Positions 27,627 through 37,802 of a stretch of DNA of 64,000 bases are shown here, one piece after another; within the stretch, counting starts at the first letter, position 1, and the number at the start of each line of letters is the position of its first letter. The DNA is taken from the NCBI RefSeq assembly GCF_036010485.1, contig NZ_CP108568.1, forward strand, positions 3,355,001-3,419,000, written 5' to 3'. Under the pieces are notes generated by a model. It was not told where the DNA came from and made no database searches. It saw only the letters and a program-made list of their open reading frames with translations. A program made the position numbers and the translations under genes. This DNA comes from Streptomyces sp. NBC_01198. GTDB lineage: Bacteria > Actinomycetota > Actinomycetes > Streptomycetales > Streptomycetaceae.

Positions 27627-28153
27627 ATCGCCTCCTCCGTCTCCGGTCGCGAGTAGCCGTAACTGCCGTGCTCCAGCTCGTGGCGCAGGCGGGCGAGCGC
27701 CCGGTGCAGCGTGCTCTTCACCGTACCGGTGGACATGCCGAGCGCACGTGCCGTCTCCTCGGTGGACAGCTGCCCGTAGTGGCGCAGTACGACGACCTGC
27801 CGCTGCTTGGGCGCGAGCACGGCCAGCACGTCACGCAGCATCTCCCGGTCGGCCCGCTGCTCGGCGCCGTCCTCCACGGCCGGCTCCGGCAGGTCGCCGG
27901 TGGCCACCTCCTCCAGCTTGCGGTTGCGCCACCACTCGGTCCTGGTGTTGATCATCACCCGCCGCATGTAGGCGTCCGCGAGGGCCTTGTCGGCGATGCC
28001 GTCCCACCGGGGGTAGGTGCGCACCAGCGCGGTCTGTACGAGGTCCTGCGCGTCGACCGGGTCAGGCACGAGCCGCCGGGCGCTGCGCAGCAGGGCGTCC
28101 TGCCGGGTCCTCACGTACTCCTCGAACTCCAGTACCGCGCCGTCCGCCGCCAT
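27614..28153 (-). CDS. sigE: ECF RNA polymerase sigma factor SigE (cell-envelope stress)
   Basis: 179 residues from ATG 28153. Region 2 (VLEFEEYVRTRQDALLRSAR, DAQDLVQTALVRTYPRWDGI) and region 4 (LAPKQRQVVVLRHYGQLSTE, ETARALGMSTGTVKSTLHRA) match Streptomyces SigE closely. SigE directs genes for cell-wall maintenance. There is no anti-sigma gene; control is through CseC-CseB acting on its promoter, which should lie in the 28154-28380 spacer. A -10-like TAATTT is visible there on the minus strand, but I cannot fix a -35. First gene of the operon. Confidence 0.95.
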   Translation of the reverse strand: MAADGAVLEFEEYVRTRQDALLRSARRLVPDPVDAQDLVQTALVRTYPRWDGIADKALADAYMRRVMINTRTEWWRNRKLEEVATGDLPEPAVEDGAEQRADREMLRDVLAVLAPKQRQVVVLRHYGQLSTEETARALGMSTGTVKSTLHRALARLRHELEHGSYGYSRPETEEAMCAA

Positions 28154-28380
28154 GGTGCCTCCGCCCCGAATCCGCCCGCCTGCCCTCGCGCCCGGGCGCT
28201 CCCACCACGGCCGCGGCCGGGCGTTCCGCTCCGGCCGGAATTGAAATTACGGACCGGATGTCAGGCTTCCGCCACCACGAGCGCACAGCGGGTGCACAGC
28301 GACCCATCGGTTGTGTAACGGCCTCGGAGAAAACGGTCGAACGGTGCCGAATCGGGGCGGACTCGCCGGGTTCCCCGGCG

Positions 28381-28948
28381 CTAGAAGGCGATGACGACGA
28401 CCCCGACGACCACCGTGATGACCACCCGCCCAGCAGGGCTCCGGCCGTATGCGGCGAGACCCGCTGCCACCAGCGCTCCGGCGGCTGGAAGCGCCAGGCC
28501 GGGTCCGTCTGCGACGTCCACCAGCGGACGACCCGGTGGAAGTCCGCGTCGAAGTCGGGGTGCGGGTAGGGGTGCTGTGCAGGAGCGCGGGCAGCGCGCG
28601 GCGCCGCCCGTCGGCGAGGGTGAGCCGCGCCGAGCGCGACGTCCCGTACTGGCTGGTGCCCTCGCGTACGTCGATCCGGCGGATGTCCTGCCAGGGGTAG
28701 GTGCGGCCGCGCCCGAAACCCCGGCAGACGGTTATCCCCGCCGCCCCGACCGTCGTCCGGCTCCTGCGCCCCACCATGACGCCGAGGCCGACGAGCGCGA
28801 CCGTCCCGCCCACCAGCCAGCAGAAGCCCGTCACCCCGAACCGGAATCCGGCCAAGACCGCCTCCACCGCCAACCCGCAGCCCACGCCGATCAGTTGCGG
28901 CCCGGCCGCGCGGTACCGATCTTTCCCCCGGAAGTTCAGCTCGTTCAC
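28381..28948 (-). pseudogene. PH-domain-like membrane protein gene with two apparent frameshifts
   Basis: The first frame starts at GTG 28948 (VNELNFRGKDRYRAAGPQ), contains two membrane segments and a PH-like part (GRGRTYPWQDIRRIDVREGT, RLTLADGRRRALPALLHST). The coherent reading then continues in a second frame (PYPHPDFDADFHRVVRWWTS, FQPPERWW) and a third (GRVVITVVVGVVVIAF, stop at 28381). One extra base in the C-run complementary to 28569-28572 and one in the G-run complementary to 28429-28431 restore a single frame of about 190 residues. Either the gene is broken or these are homopolymer sequencing errors. Function unknown; similar proteins are common in Streptomyces. Confidence 0.6.
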
Positions 28949-29020
28949 GCGACGCCGCCGGTCCCCGCGCGCCTCGGGTACCCCCGAAGGGCTGCCGCCC
29001 GGCGGCGGCCGGGTACGGGG

Positions 29021-29056
29021 CAGCCCCCTCCGGCCGGTGACGGCCGGAGGGGGCTG
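29021..29056 (-). terminator. 16-bp perfect hairpin after the MFS exporter gene
   Basis: CAGCCCCCTCCGGCCG (29021-29036), loop GTGA, CGGCCGGAGGGGGCTG (29041-29056). It lies 30 nt beyond the MFS stop and before the PH-domain gene, separating the two transcripts. Confidence 0.75.
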
Positions 29057-29085
29057 GGGGTTCCGCGGGCGTGGCCGGGGGCGGG

Positions 29086-30678
29086 TCAGAGCGCGTCGGC
29101 CAGCAGGGGCTCGTCCTCCGGCTTGACGGCCGGCTTCGCGGCGGAGCCGCGCAGCGGGGTCTCGACGATGAACCAGGCGGCCAGGAAGCCGAGCACGCTG
29201 ACCACCGCGCCCCACAGGAAGACCACGTGCGTGCCGGAGGCGACCGCGTGGAAGTACGCGTCCTTCACCGCCGGCGGGAACTTGGCGATCGTCGCCGGGT
29301 CGAGCTGGGCGCCGCTCTTCGTGGCGGCCGCACCGGCCGCGCTGGAGTCCATGCCGCTCTGCACCTTGTGCGAGAACAGCGCGCCGAAGAGGGAGACGCC
29401 GAAGGAGCCGCCGATGGTACGGAAGAGCGTGGCGGACGACGAGCCGACGCCGATGTCGCGCATCTCCACGCTGTTCTGCGCGATCAGCATGGTGATCTGC
29501 ATGATGAAGCCCATGCCCGCGCCCAGCACGGCCATGTAGAGGCCGGAGGTGACCCGGGTGGTGTGGACGTCCATCATCGACAGCAGGAGCAGGCCGGCGG
29601 TGATCAGGCCGCCGCCGACGATCGGGAAGATCTTGTAGCGGCCGGTGGAGGTGGTCACCCGGCCGGCGACCATCGAGACCGCCATCATCGCGAGCAGCAT
29701 CGGCAGCAGCAGCAGGCCGGAGTTGGTCGCCGAGGCACCCTGGACGGTCTGCTGGTAGAGCGGCAGGAAGGTCATCGCGCCGAACATCGTGAAGCCGACC
29801 AGGAAGCCGATCCCCGAGATCAGCGAGAAGTTCGCGTTCCGGAAGATCCGCAGCGGCATGATCGGCTCGGGCGCGCGGGTCTCGGCGTAGACGAAGGCGC
29901 CCAGCGTGGCCAGGCCCAGCACCAGCAGGCCGATGATCTGCACGGAGCCCCAGGCGTACTGCGTGCCGCCCCAGGTGGTCAGCAGCACCAGCGAGGTGAT
30001 CGCCACGGTGAGCAGCGAGGCGCCCCAGTAGTCGATACGGCCCTCGCTGCGCTTCTTGGGCAGGTGCAGCACGATGGTGACCATCGCCAGCGCGACGACG
30101 CCGATCGGCAGGTTGATGTAGAAGCTCCAGCGCCATCCCCAGTTGTCGGTGATGGAGCCGCCGACCAGCGGGCCGCCGATCATGGCGATGGCCATGACAC
30201 CGGCGATCAGGCCCTGGTACTTGCCTCGCTCGCGGGGCGGGATCATCTCGCCGATGATCGCCATCACGCCGACCATCAGACCGCCGGCGCCCAGGCCCTG
30301 GAAGGCGCGGAAGCCGATCAGCTGGTCCATGCTCTGCGCCATGCCGGACGCGGCGGAGCCGACCAGGAACAGCACGATCGAGGTGAGGAAGATCCCCTTG
30401 CGACCGTACATGTCGCCGAGCTTGCCCCAGATGGGGGTGGAGGCGGCGGTGGCCAGGGTGTAGGCGGTGACCACCCACGACAGGTGGTCGAGGCCGCCCA
30501 GCTCGCCGACGATGGTCGGCATCGCGGTGCCGACGATCATGTTGTCGAGCATCGCGAGCAGCATGGCGATCATCAGGCCGACCATCACCACCCGGACGCT
30601 GCGCTGGCGTGGCTCCTTGGCGGCCGCCACACCGGGCGGCTCGGGCGCGGACGGCTTGACGGCTTCGGTCTGGGACAT
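29086..30678 (-). CDS. MFS drug exporter, DHA2 (14-helix) family
   Basis: 530 residues from ATG 30678. The length and spacing of hydrophobic segments fit 14 membrane helices. DHA2 signatures are visible: LDNMIVGTAMPTIVGELGG in helix 1, motif A GKLGDMYGRKG and motif C-like GPLVGGSITDNWGWRWSFYI. Relatives (EmrB/QacA/LfrA type) export hydrophobic drugs with proton antiport. It is divergent from a TetR gene, and the shared spacer holds a promoter overlapped by operator-like repeats, so drug-inducible repression is likely. Confidence 0.92.
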   Translation of the reverse strand: MSQTEAVKPSAPEPPGVAAAKEPRQRSVRVVMVGLMIAMLLAMLDNMIVGTAMPTIVGELGGLDHLSWVVTAYTLATAASTPIWGKLGDMYGRKGIFLTSIVLFLVGSAASGMAQSMDQLIGFRAFQGLGAGGLMVGVMAIIGEMIPPRERGKYQGLIAGVMAIAMIGGPLVGGSITDNWGWRWSFYINLPIGVVALAMVTIVLHLPKKRSEGRIDYWGASLLTVAITSLVLLTTWGGTQYAWGSVQIIGLLVLGLATLGAFVYAETRAPEPIMPLRIFRNANFSLISGIGFLVGFTMFGAMTFLPLYQQTVQGASATNSGLLLLPMLLAMMAVSMVAGRVTTSTGRYKIFPIVGGGLITAGLLLLSMMDVHTTRVTSGLYMAVLGAGMGFIMQITMLIAQNSVEMRDIGVGSSSATLFRTIGGSFGVSLFGALFSHKVQSGMDSSAAGAAATKSGAQLDPATIAKFPPAVKDAYFHAVASGTHVVFLWGAVVSVLGFLAAWFIVETPLRGSAAKPAVKPEDEPLLADAL

Positions 30679-30719
30679 GACCGGTGTTCCTCCCCCGTGC
30701 AGGGCGGAGGTTCAGGGAA

Positions 30720-30793
30720 ACTTACCTGCCGCCCGGCTAGTGCAGTTGTGTGCCTGCAAGCTACGCTGCTTACTAGCCGGGCGTCAAGTAAGT
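30720..30793. promoter_or_regulatory. paired inverted operator-like sites between MFS and TetR genes
   Basis: A 22-bp sequence at 30720-30741 recurs in inverse orientation at 30772-30793 with 20 of 22 matches (right copy ACTAGCCGGGCGTCAAGTAA plus GT). The right copy with its flank also reads CTTACT-N12-AGTAAG, a dyad of TetR-operator size. The centres are about 52 bp apart, close to five helical turns. Confidence 0.6.
30758..30787 (-). promoter_or_regulatory. candidate promoter of the MFS exporter
   Basis: On the minus strand TTGACG (30782-30787) and TAGCTT (30758-30763) are spaced by 18 nt. The -35 lies inside the right operator copy and the left copy lies just downstream of the expected transcription start, a layout suited to repression. 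Confidence 0.5.
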
Positions 30794-30865
30794 GCGTAGC
30801 CTCGTGAGTAGGCCCTACCGTGAGGGCTTCGGGCCGGTCACACTCCCCGACGGAGGGGTGACGTA

Positions 30866-31483
30866 GTGCAGCAGGAGAGCGACACACCAATGGACACACC
30901 GCAGCAGCATCCGCAGCCGCGAAGGGGCGACACGCGCCGCCGTATCCAGCAGGTGGCGCTGGAGCTGTTCGCCGAGCAGGGCTACGAGAAGACCTCGCTC
31001 CGGGAGATCGCCGAGCGGCTCGACGTCACGAAGGCCGCGCTGTACTACCACTTCAAGACCAAGGAAGACATCCTCAGCAGCGTCGCCGAGGACCTGGCAC
31101 GGCCGCTGCGCGAACTGATCAGCTGGGCCGAGGGCCAGCCGCACTCGCTGGCCACCAAGCAGGAGCTGCTGCGGCGCTACAGCGAGATCCTCTGGAGCTC
31201 GGTCGACCTCTTCCGCTTCATCCAGGAGAACCAGGCGACCGTACGCGAGCTGACCGTCGGCGAGAACTTCCGCAGCAGCATGAAGGCGCTGGGCGAGCTG
31301 CTCAAGGACCCCGCGGCGCCCATCGGGGCGCAGGTCCGCAGCGTCACCGCGCTCTTCGCGATGCACGCCGGCCTGTTCGTGACGCAGAACGTCGAGGGCG
31401 ACCCCGAGGAGAAGCGCGCAGCCATCCTCGAGGTCGCCCTCGATCTCGTCGCCCAGGCCGAGGCGAGCATCCTTACGGGTTGA
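30866..31483 (+). CDS. TetR-family repressor, probably of the adjacent MFS exporter
   Basis: 205 residues from GTG 30866, with GGAGGGG upstream. The helix-turn-helix is RRRIQQVALELFAEQGYEKT followed by SLREIAERLDVTKAALYYHF. The C-terminal part (ELLRRYSEILWSSVDLFRFI) is a ligand-binding helical domain. Divergent from the DHA2 exporter, with paired operator-like repeats between them. Likely binds exporter substrates; the ligand is unknown. Confidence 0.88.
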   Translation: MQQESDTPMDTPQQHPQPRRGDTRRRIQQVALELFAEQGYEKTSLREIAERLDVTKAALYYHFKTKEDILSSVAEDLARPLRELISWAEGQPHSLATKQELLRRYSEILWSSVDLFRFIQENQATVRELTVGENFRSSMKALGELLKDPAAPIGAQVRSVTALFAMHAGLFVTQNVEGDPEEKRAAILEVALDLVAQAEASILTG

Positions 31484-31519
31484 CTCGCCGGCGGCCCCTT
31501 GACGCCGTCCTGCTCCTGC

Positions 31520-32242
31520 TTACGGGTTCACGCCGTGCGCCCGCAGGAAGTGCAGGGGCTCGACGGAGGAGCCGTAGTAGGGGGTCGTACGGACCTCGAA
31601 GTGCAGGTGGGGGCCGGTCGAGTTGCCGGTGGAGCCGGACTTGCCGATCTCCTGGCCGGTGATCACGTACTGCCCGATGTGCACACCGATGTGGGACAGG
31701 TGGCCGTACTGGGTGAACAGGTGCGTGCCGTGCTTGAGCACGATGTTGTTGCCGTAGGCGCCGCCCCAGCCCGCCGTCACGACGGTGCCGGTGTGGGCGG
31801 CCCGGACCGAGGTGCCGGACGGTACGACGAAGTCCTGGCCGGAGTGGGTGTTGATCCAGTGCTTGCCGACCTGGTGGTAGCCCGCGCCGAGCACGTAGTG
31901 GGCCGCCGGGGTCTCCCAGCCCGCGATCCGTGCCTTGCGGTCGACGGCGGCCTTGATGGCGGCCTTCTTCTTCGCCTCCGCGGCGGCCTTCGCCTTGGCC
32001 TTGGCCTGTGCGGCCGCGTCCTTCTGGCCGGTCGCCTGCTTCTGCAGCACGTCAGCCACGTTGCTCATGCTCGCGGTGCTTGCGGCGGCGGGGGCCGCCT
32101 CGTGCGCGCCGCCGCTGCTCGCGGCGAACGCTGCGGTCGAGCCCAGCGCGATCGCCGCGACCAGTCCTCCGGTCACCACGGCAGCCCGGCGGCGGTTCAC
32201 GGACTTCGGGGTGCGGTTCTTCATCGTCGAGTTCTTACGCAT
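31520..32242 (-). CDS. secreted M23-family peptidoglycan endopeptidase
   Basis: 240 residues from ATG 32242 (ATG 32224 is a possible later start). The signal peptide is KSVNRRRAAVVTGGLVAAIA to about AAFA. A charged Ala/Lys/Gln helix (residues 60-100) precedes the LytM domain, whose zinc ligands are visible: HSGQDF, the second His/Asp pair downstream, and GPHLHFEVR with the HLH motif. It should cut peptide cross-links of the cell wall. The message has a leader of about 200 nt with riboswitch-like features. Confidence 0.92.
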   Translation of the reverse strand: MRKNSTMKNRTPKSVNRRRAAVVTGGLVAAIALGSTAAFAASSGGAHEAAPAAASTASMSNVADVLQKQATGQKDAAAQAKAKAKAAAEAKKKAAIKAAVDRKARIAGWETPAAHYVLGAGYHQVGKHWINTHSGQDFVVPSGTSVRAAHTGTVVTAGWGGAYGNNIVLKHGTHLFTQYGHLSHIGVHIGQYVITGQEIGKSGSTGNSTGPHLHFEVRTTPYYGSSVEPLHFLRAHGVNP

Positions 32243-32319
32243 GCAGAAAATAACCTCACTGGGTGGGGGTATCGGGCCGGGTGCGGCCCGTCGCTCCCCC
32301 TTGGTAACCCGGGTGTCCG

Positions 32320-32450
32320 GGGCCCGGCAAACACCCCTCCTCCTACCGGCGGTCGTAGCCGGCGGCCTCGTAAGAGCGGCCACCCGGGGGCGAAAACAGG
32401 CGAATAGTCCGATTCGCCCACCCGGGGTGCGAGTCCCGTACCGACTAATC
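32320..32450 (-). ncRNA. candidate c-di-AMP (ydaO-type) riboswitch in the M23 gene leader
   Basis: The minus-strand leader contains, in order, a GTGGGCGAATCGGAC block, a GTGGCCGCTCTTACGAGG block and GGCTACGACCGCCGGTAGG. These resemble the conserved GGGGUGAAUC and CAGCUAAC-CCGGUAGG parts of ydaO riboswitches as I remember them. A hairpin (GGGTGT with ACACCC) and GGGTTACCAAGGGGGAGCG follow before the start codon. c-di-AMP riboswitches are known to control Streptomyces cell-wall hydrolases, which supports the context. No covariance search was run, so boundaries and identity are tentative. Confidence 0.45.
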
Positions 32451-32527
32451 CCGGTAGTACGTGGCGCGCGTCACGTGCCAGGCCTCACTCCGGGGGTCCG
32501 GGGACGGCCCGGCCGGGCACGCCGAAG

Positions 32528-32571
32528 GGCCCCGGCCCCGGACCTCGGGAGAGGTCCGGGGCCGGGGCCCG
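32528..32571 (-). terminator. 20-bp perfect hairpin downstream of clpC
   Basis: GGGCCCCGGCCCCGGACCTC (32528-32547), loop GGGA, and its exact complement to 32571. It lies 21 nt after the clpC stop and ahead of the M23 leader on the same strand, so it should separate the two transcripts. Confidence 0.82.
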
Positions 32572-32592
32572 GGCGGGTGGAGCGCTGGAGGG

Positions 32593-35103
<2,511 letters not shown>

Positions 35104-35306
35104 CGTTAATCGCTCCTCAGAGCGGTCGGGCAGTGAGGGGTCGGTCCCCTCCCTGTCCTTCCGCATGCTAGTCCCGCACAGCGGCGCCGCTCACGTATCC
35201 ACCCCCGCTGCCACGGGGAAAGCTGCGCTACCGGCTGACGTCACTCCCACAACCTCGATGGTGCGAGACGATGTTCCCGCAGGCCAGGCGAATACGTCTT
35301 TATCAA

Positions 35307-35323
35307 CTACGCCCGTGGCGAAC
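35307..35323 (-). promoter_or_regulatory. candidate ClgR-binding box upstream of clpC
   Basis: CGC-N5-GCG (35310-35320), read on the minus strand as GTTCGCCACGGGCGTAG, fits the ClgR motif reported for actinobacterial clp genes. It is about 205 nt before the clpC start. No convincing -10 was identified, so its distance to the promoter is unknown. The remaining spacer 35104-35554 shows nothing else I can support. Confidence 0.45.
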
Positions 35324-35554
35324 GCCTGCCGTGCCTGCCGTCACACCAGCCCTTCCCACTAGGTACTTCTTACCCTCAGCGACCGACAGTCCACACCGGA
35401 TGTCCGACAGGTGTGCGCTACGGGCGAACAACCTTGCGCCTGGGCGAACAGTTCAAGCCGGGGGACGCCCCTCCGGAATCGTACATTCCGCACACCGTAA
35501 GTGTTCAGTCGTGCGCGATACGTAACCCCGGTGCGGCCCCGCAGTTGCACTGGC

Positions 35555-36139
35555 ATGGGCTGGTACGAGCACGAGCTGGGGTGGCCGCTGTCGGGGGTGC
35601 TGCCGCCGGGGCTGGTCACCGGGGTGCGGTTCGACGCGCTCGATGTGCCGGCCGCGGTCGGGTACGCGCTGCTGACCCGGTTCCCGCGCCCCGGGGAACT
35701 CGGCCCGGTGGCGCTCGACGGGCACCGGGTACGGCTGCTTGTCGCCGCGGGCGCCGCCGAGGAGCTGCCCGGGCTGCTGGAGTGGCTGGAGTGGGGCGGC
35801 ATCCCGCTGGACGTGGCCGCGCTGGGCACCGGACAGCAGATGCGGGCGCCGGCGCACCCCGAGTGGGGCCGCCGGGAGGCCGCATACGACCGGTCGGCAC
35901 CGGTGTGGCTGCGGCCCCCCCGGCCGGGCGTCGAGGTGGAGGCCACGCTCCCCGCACTGCGGGTCACCGGAGGAGCCGATGGTTCCGGCATCCCCATCGG
36001 CCTCCCGACCCTGGTCGCCGCACTGGCGACCGCCTGCCACCGGATCGCGCTGCGGGCGCGCACCCAGGATCAGCCGTGGGCCTTCTCGTACGCCTCGCGG
36101 ATCGTGGCCGGCACCCGGCCGCGGTCGTTGACCTCGTAG
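35555..36139 (+). CDS. SCO3374-like conserved protein
   Basis: 194 residues from ATG 35555 (MGWYEHELGWPLSGVLPPGL). A conserved actinomycete protein of unknown role that lies between clpC and lsr2 in Streptomyces. It has no membrane segment or recognised catalytic motif; the middle is rich in Trp/Gly (LPGLLEWLEWGG). Its last 70 nt overlap the 3' end of lsr2 on the opposite strand, so the two C-termini share DNA. An in-frame ATG at 35501 lacks conserved sequence. Confidence 0.8.
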   Translation: MGWYEHELGWPLSGVLPPGLVTGVRFDALDVPAAVGYALLTRFPRPGELGPVALDGHRVRLLVAAGAAEELPGLLEWLEWGGIPLDVAALGTGQQMRAPAHPEWGRREAAYDRSAPVWLRPPRPGVEVEATLPALRVTGGADGSGIPIGLPTLVAALATACHRIALRARTQDQPWAFSYASRIVAGTRPRSLTS

Positions 36140-36408
36140 CCCTTCTCCTTCGCCCAGGCGCGGATCTTCGCGGTGTCCGGACCCGACGCGCCACCGCCGC
36201 GCACCGCCTTGGTACGGCCGCGGCCGACCCGGCCGCCCGTCCTGCGACCACTGTCCGTGTACGGGTTGAGCAGCCCGCGCAGCTTGTCGGCATTCGCCGT
36301 GGTGAGGTCGATCTCGTACGTCACACCATCGAGTGCGAACGTCACGGTCTCGTCCGCCTCACCACCGTCGAGGTCGTCTACGAGAAGGACCTGAACCTTC
36401 TGTGCCAC
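36070..36408 (-). CDS. lsr2: nucleoid-associated protein Lsr2
   Basis: Small H-NS-like DNA-bridging protein that silences AT-rich and secondary-metabolite genes. 112 residues from GTG 36408 (AQKVQVLLVDDLDGGEADET), with GGGAAG upstream. The N-terminal half is the oligomerisation domain. The basic linker RRTGGRVGRGRTK leads to the DNA-binding C-terminus (KIRAWAKEKGYEVNDRGRVP) with the RGR minor-groove loop. Convergent and overlapping with the SCO3374-like gene. Relevant to the accessory cluster in this window, which may be its target. Confidence 0.95.
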   Translation of the reverse strand: MAQKVQVLLVDDLDGGEADETVTFALDGVTYEIDLTTANADKLRGLLNPYTDSGRRTGGRVGRGRTKAVRGGGASGPDTAKIRAWAKEKGYEVNDRGRVPATIREAYEKAHG

Positions 36409-36440
36409 CGGCTTCCCTTTCATCGAAAACGGATTAACGG

Positions 36441-36460
36441 TAAAAGCAAAGCGCCTTTGC
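36441..36460 (-). promoter_or_regulatory. small hairpin with T-run in the lsr2 leader region
   Basis: On the minus strand GCAAAG-GCG-CTTTGC is followed by TTTTA. It lies 33 nt before the lsr2 start in an unusually AT-rich 120-bp spacer. It could be a second terminator for the upstream acetyltransferase gene or part of lsr2 control. Confidence 0.35.
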
Positions 36461-36507
36461 GGGAAAAACACAAACCCCTTGCACGAAGAGGTCCGCCCGA
36501 GACAGTG

Positions 36508-36528
36508 CGATCCGGACAAACCGGATCG
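36508..36528 (-). terminator. 8-bp hairpin directly after the GNAT gene
   Basis: CGATCCGG (36508-36515), loop ACAAA, CCGGATCG (36521-36528). It begins one base beyond the stop codon of the acetyltransferase gene. Confidence 0.6.
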
Positions 36529-37047
36529 TCACAGTTGCAGCAGCATGCGACTGTTGCCCAAGGTGTTCGGTTTCACTCGCTCCAGGTCCAGGAACTCGGC
36601 GACACCCTCGTCATTGGAACGCAGCAGCTCCCCGAACACATCGCCGTCCACCGGAGTGTCCCCGGTCTCGCGGAAGCCGTGCTTCGCGAAGAAGTCCACT
36701 TCGAACGTGAGGCAGAAAATTCGGCGCACGCCCAGCCACCGTGCGGTCTGCAGCAACTTCGACAGCAACTGGTGGCCGACACCCGAGCCGCGCAGAACCG
36801 GATCCACCGCAAGCGTCCTGACCTCGGCCAGGTCCTCCCACATCACATGCAGGGCGCCGCAGGCGACCACCACCGCGTCCTCGTCCCGTTCGGCGACCCA
36901 GAACTCCTGGATGTCCTCATAAAGCGTCACCGTCGGCTTGTCCAGCAGGATGCGGTCGCGCACATACGAGTCCAGCAACCGCCGTACCGCGGGGACATCG
37001 GCGGTGCGGGCCCTGCGGATGGTGACGTCATTCGACACGAGGGGCAT
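36529..37047 (-). CDS. GNAT-family amino-acid N-acetyltransferase
   Basis: 172 residues from ATG 37047. The acetyl-CoA site is RTLAVDPVLRGSGVGHQLLS, the V-x-x-x-x-R-G-x-G-x-x-L motif, followed by FEVDFFAKHGFRETG. It most resembles the short ArgA-type N-acetylglutamate synthases found near lsr2 in Streptomyces, which would make it the first enzyme of arginine synthesis, but this is from memory of the family. A BlaI-type regulator gene lies 9 nt upstream on the same strand. Confidence 0.82.
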   Translation of the reverse strand: MPLVSNDVTIRRARTADVPAVRRLLDSYVRDRILLDKPTVTLYEDIQEFWVAERDEDAVVVACGALHVMWEDLAEVRTLAVDPVLRGSGVGHQLLSKLLQTARWLGVRRIFCLTFEVDFFAKHGFRETGDTPVDGDVFGELLRSNDEGVAEFLDLERVKPNTLGNSRMLLQL

Positions 37048-37056
37048 GCAGGGACG

Positions 37057-37452
37057 CTATCGTCCTTCGTCTTCCGGCGGCCCCGAGGGGTCCACGGACT
37101 GGATGATGCGCATTGCGTCCCGGACCGCTTCACGCTGTTCCGGCGACATCATGCCGAAGAAGTGCACGAGGGCCGCGGCAGGGTTGTCGCTCGCGGCCCA
37201 GGCTTCGTTCATCAGTGCGGCGGAGTATGCCGCTCTCGTCGATACCGCCTCATAGCGATAAGCGCGCCCATCGGCCTCCCTGCGCAGCCACCCCTTCTGG
37301 CGCAGGTTGTCCATTACGGTCATCACGGTGGTGTAGGCGATGGTCCGCTGCCGCGCCAGGTCCTCGAGAACCTCACGAACGGTGACCGGACGGTTCCACT
37401 CCCACACCCGGGTCATGACGGCGTCTTCGAGGTCTCCCAATGGCCGGGGCAC
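37057..37452 (-). CDS. BlaI/MecI-family transcriptional repressor
   Basis: 131 residues from GTG 37452. The winged helix is typical of BlaI/CopY: LGDLEDAVMTRVWEWNRPVT, then AYTTVMTVMDNLRQKGWLRR. The family's repressors are often inactivated by proteolysis through a BlaR1-like membrane sensor, but no such gene lies next to it. Same strand as the acetyltransferase, probably co-transcribed. Confidence 0.88.
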   Translation of the reverse strand: MPRPLGDLEDAVMTRVWEWNRPVTVREVLEDLARQRTIAYTTVMTVMDNLRQKGWLRREADGRAYRYEAVSTRAAYSAALMNEAWAASDNPAAALVHFFGMMSPEQREAVRDAMRIIQSVDPSGPPEDEGR

Positions 37453-37517
37453 ACCGGAAATACTAAGCGCTGGTAAGGCTGAATGCCCGGAATGCGAACC
37501 CGTCGGGGATTCGGGGT

Positions 37518-37694
37518 TCAGCGCTCCTCTGCGGCGGCGCGGCGCGCGGCCTCGGCCTGGGCGAAGGCGGCGTCCACCGCCGCGTCCTCCCTGGCCTTGT
37601 TCGCGCCGCCCTGGTGCTTGATCATCGTGACGATCATGCAGATGAAGAAGATCGCCATCACCAGCGGCGGCACGATCGCGGAAACGTAGTTCAT
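37518..37694 (-). CDS. 58-residue single-pass membrane protein
   Basis: Short gene from ATG 37694. MNYVSAIVPPLVMAIFFICM starts one membrane helix that runs to VTMIKHQGG; the remaining 30 residues are a charged Ala/Glu/Arg helix in the cytoplasm (AAFAQAEAARRAAAEER). G or C dominates third positions and the stop is clean. Small membrane proteins of this shape are conserved near lsr2 in Streptomyces. Function unknown. Confidence 0.7.
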   Translation of the reverse strand: MNYVSAIVPPLVMAIFFICMIVTMIKHQGGANKAREDAAVDAAFAQAEAARRAAAEER

Positions 37695-37802
37695 GCCGTC
37701 AGCGTAGCCACGCCGTCGCCGTGTCCCGCATACGGGTGCCCCGACACGGCCGGGGCACCCGGAAATCGCGGCGCGAAAGCGCGGAAAGGCGGGGCTTCGG
37801 CG

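Noticed and set aside
28062-28307. Short minus-strand frame over the sigE start and upstream spacer
   Set aside because: It runs in a different frame from sigE and overlaps its coding start; no independent support.
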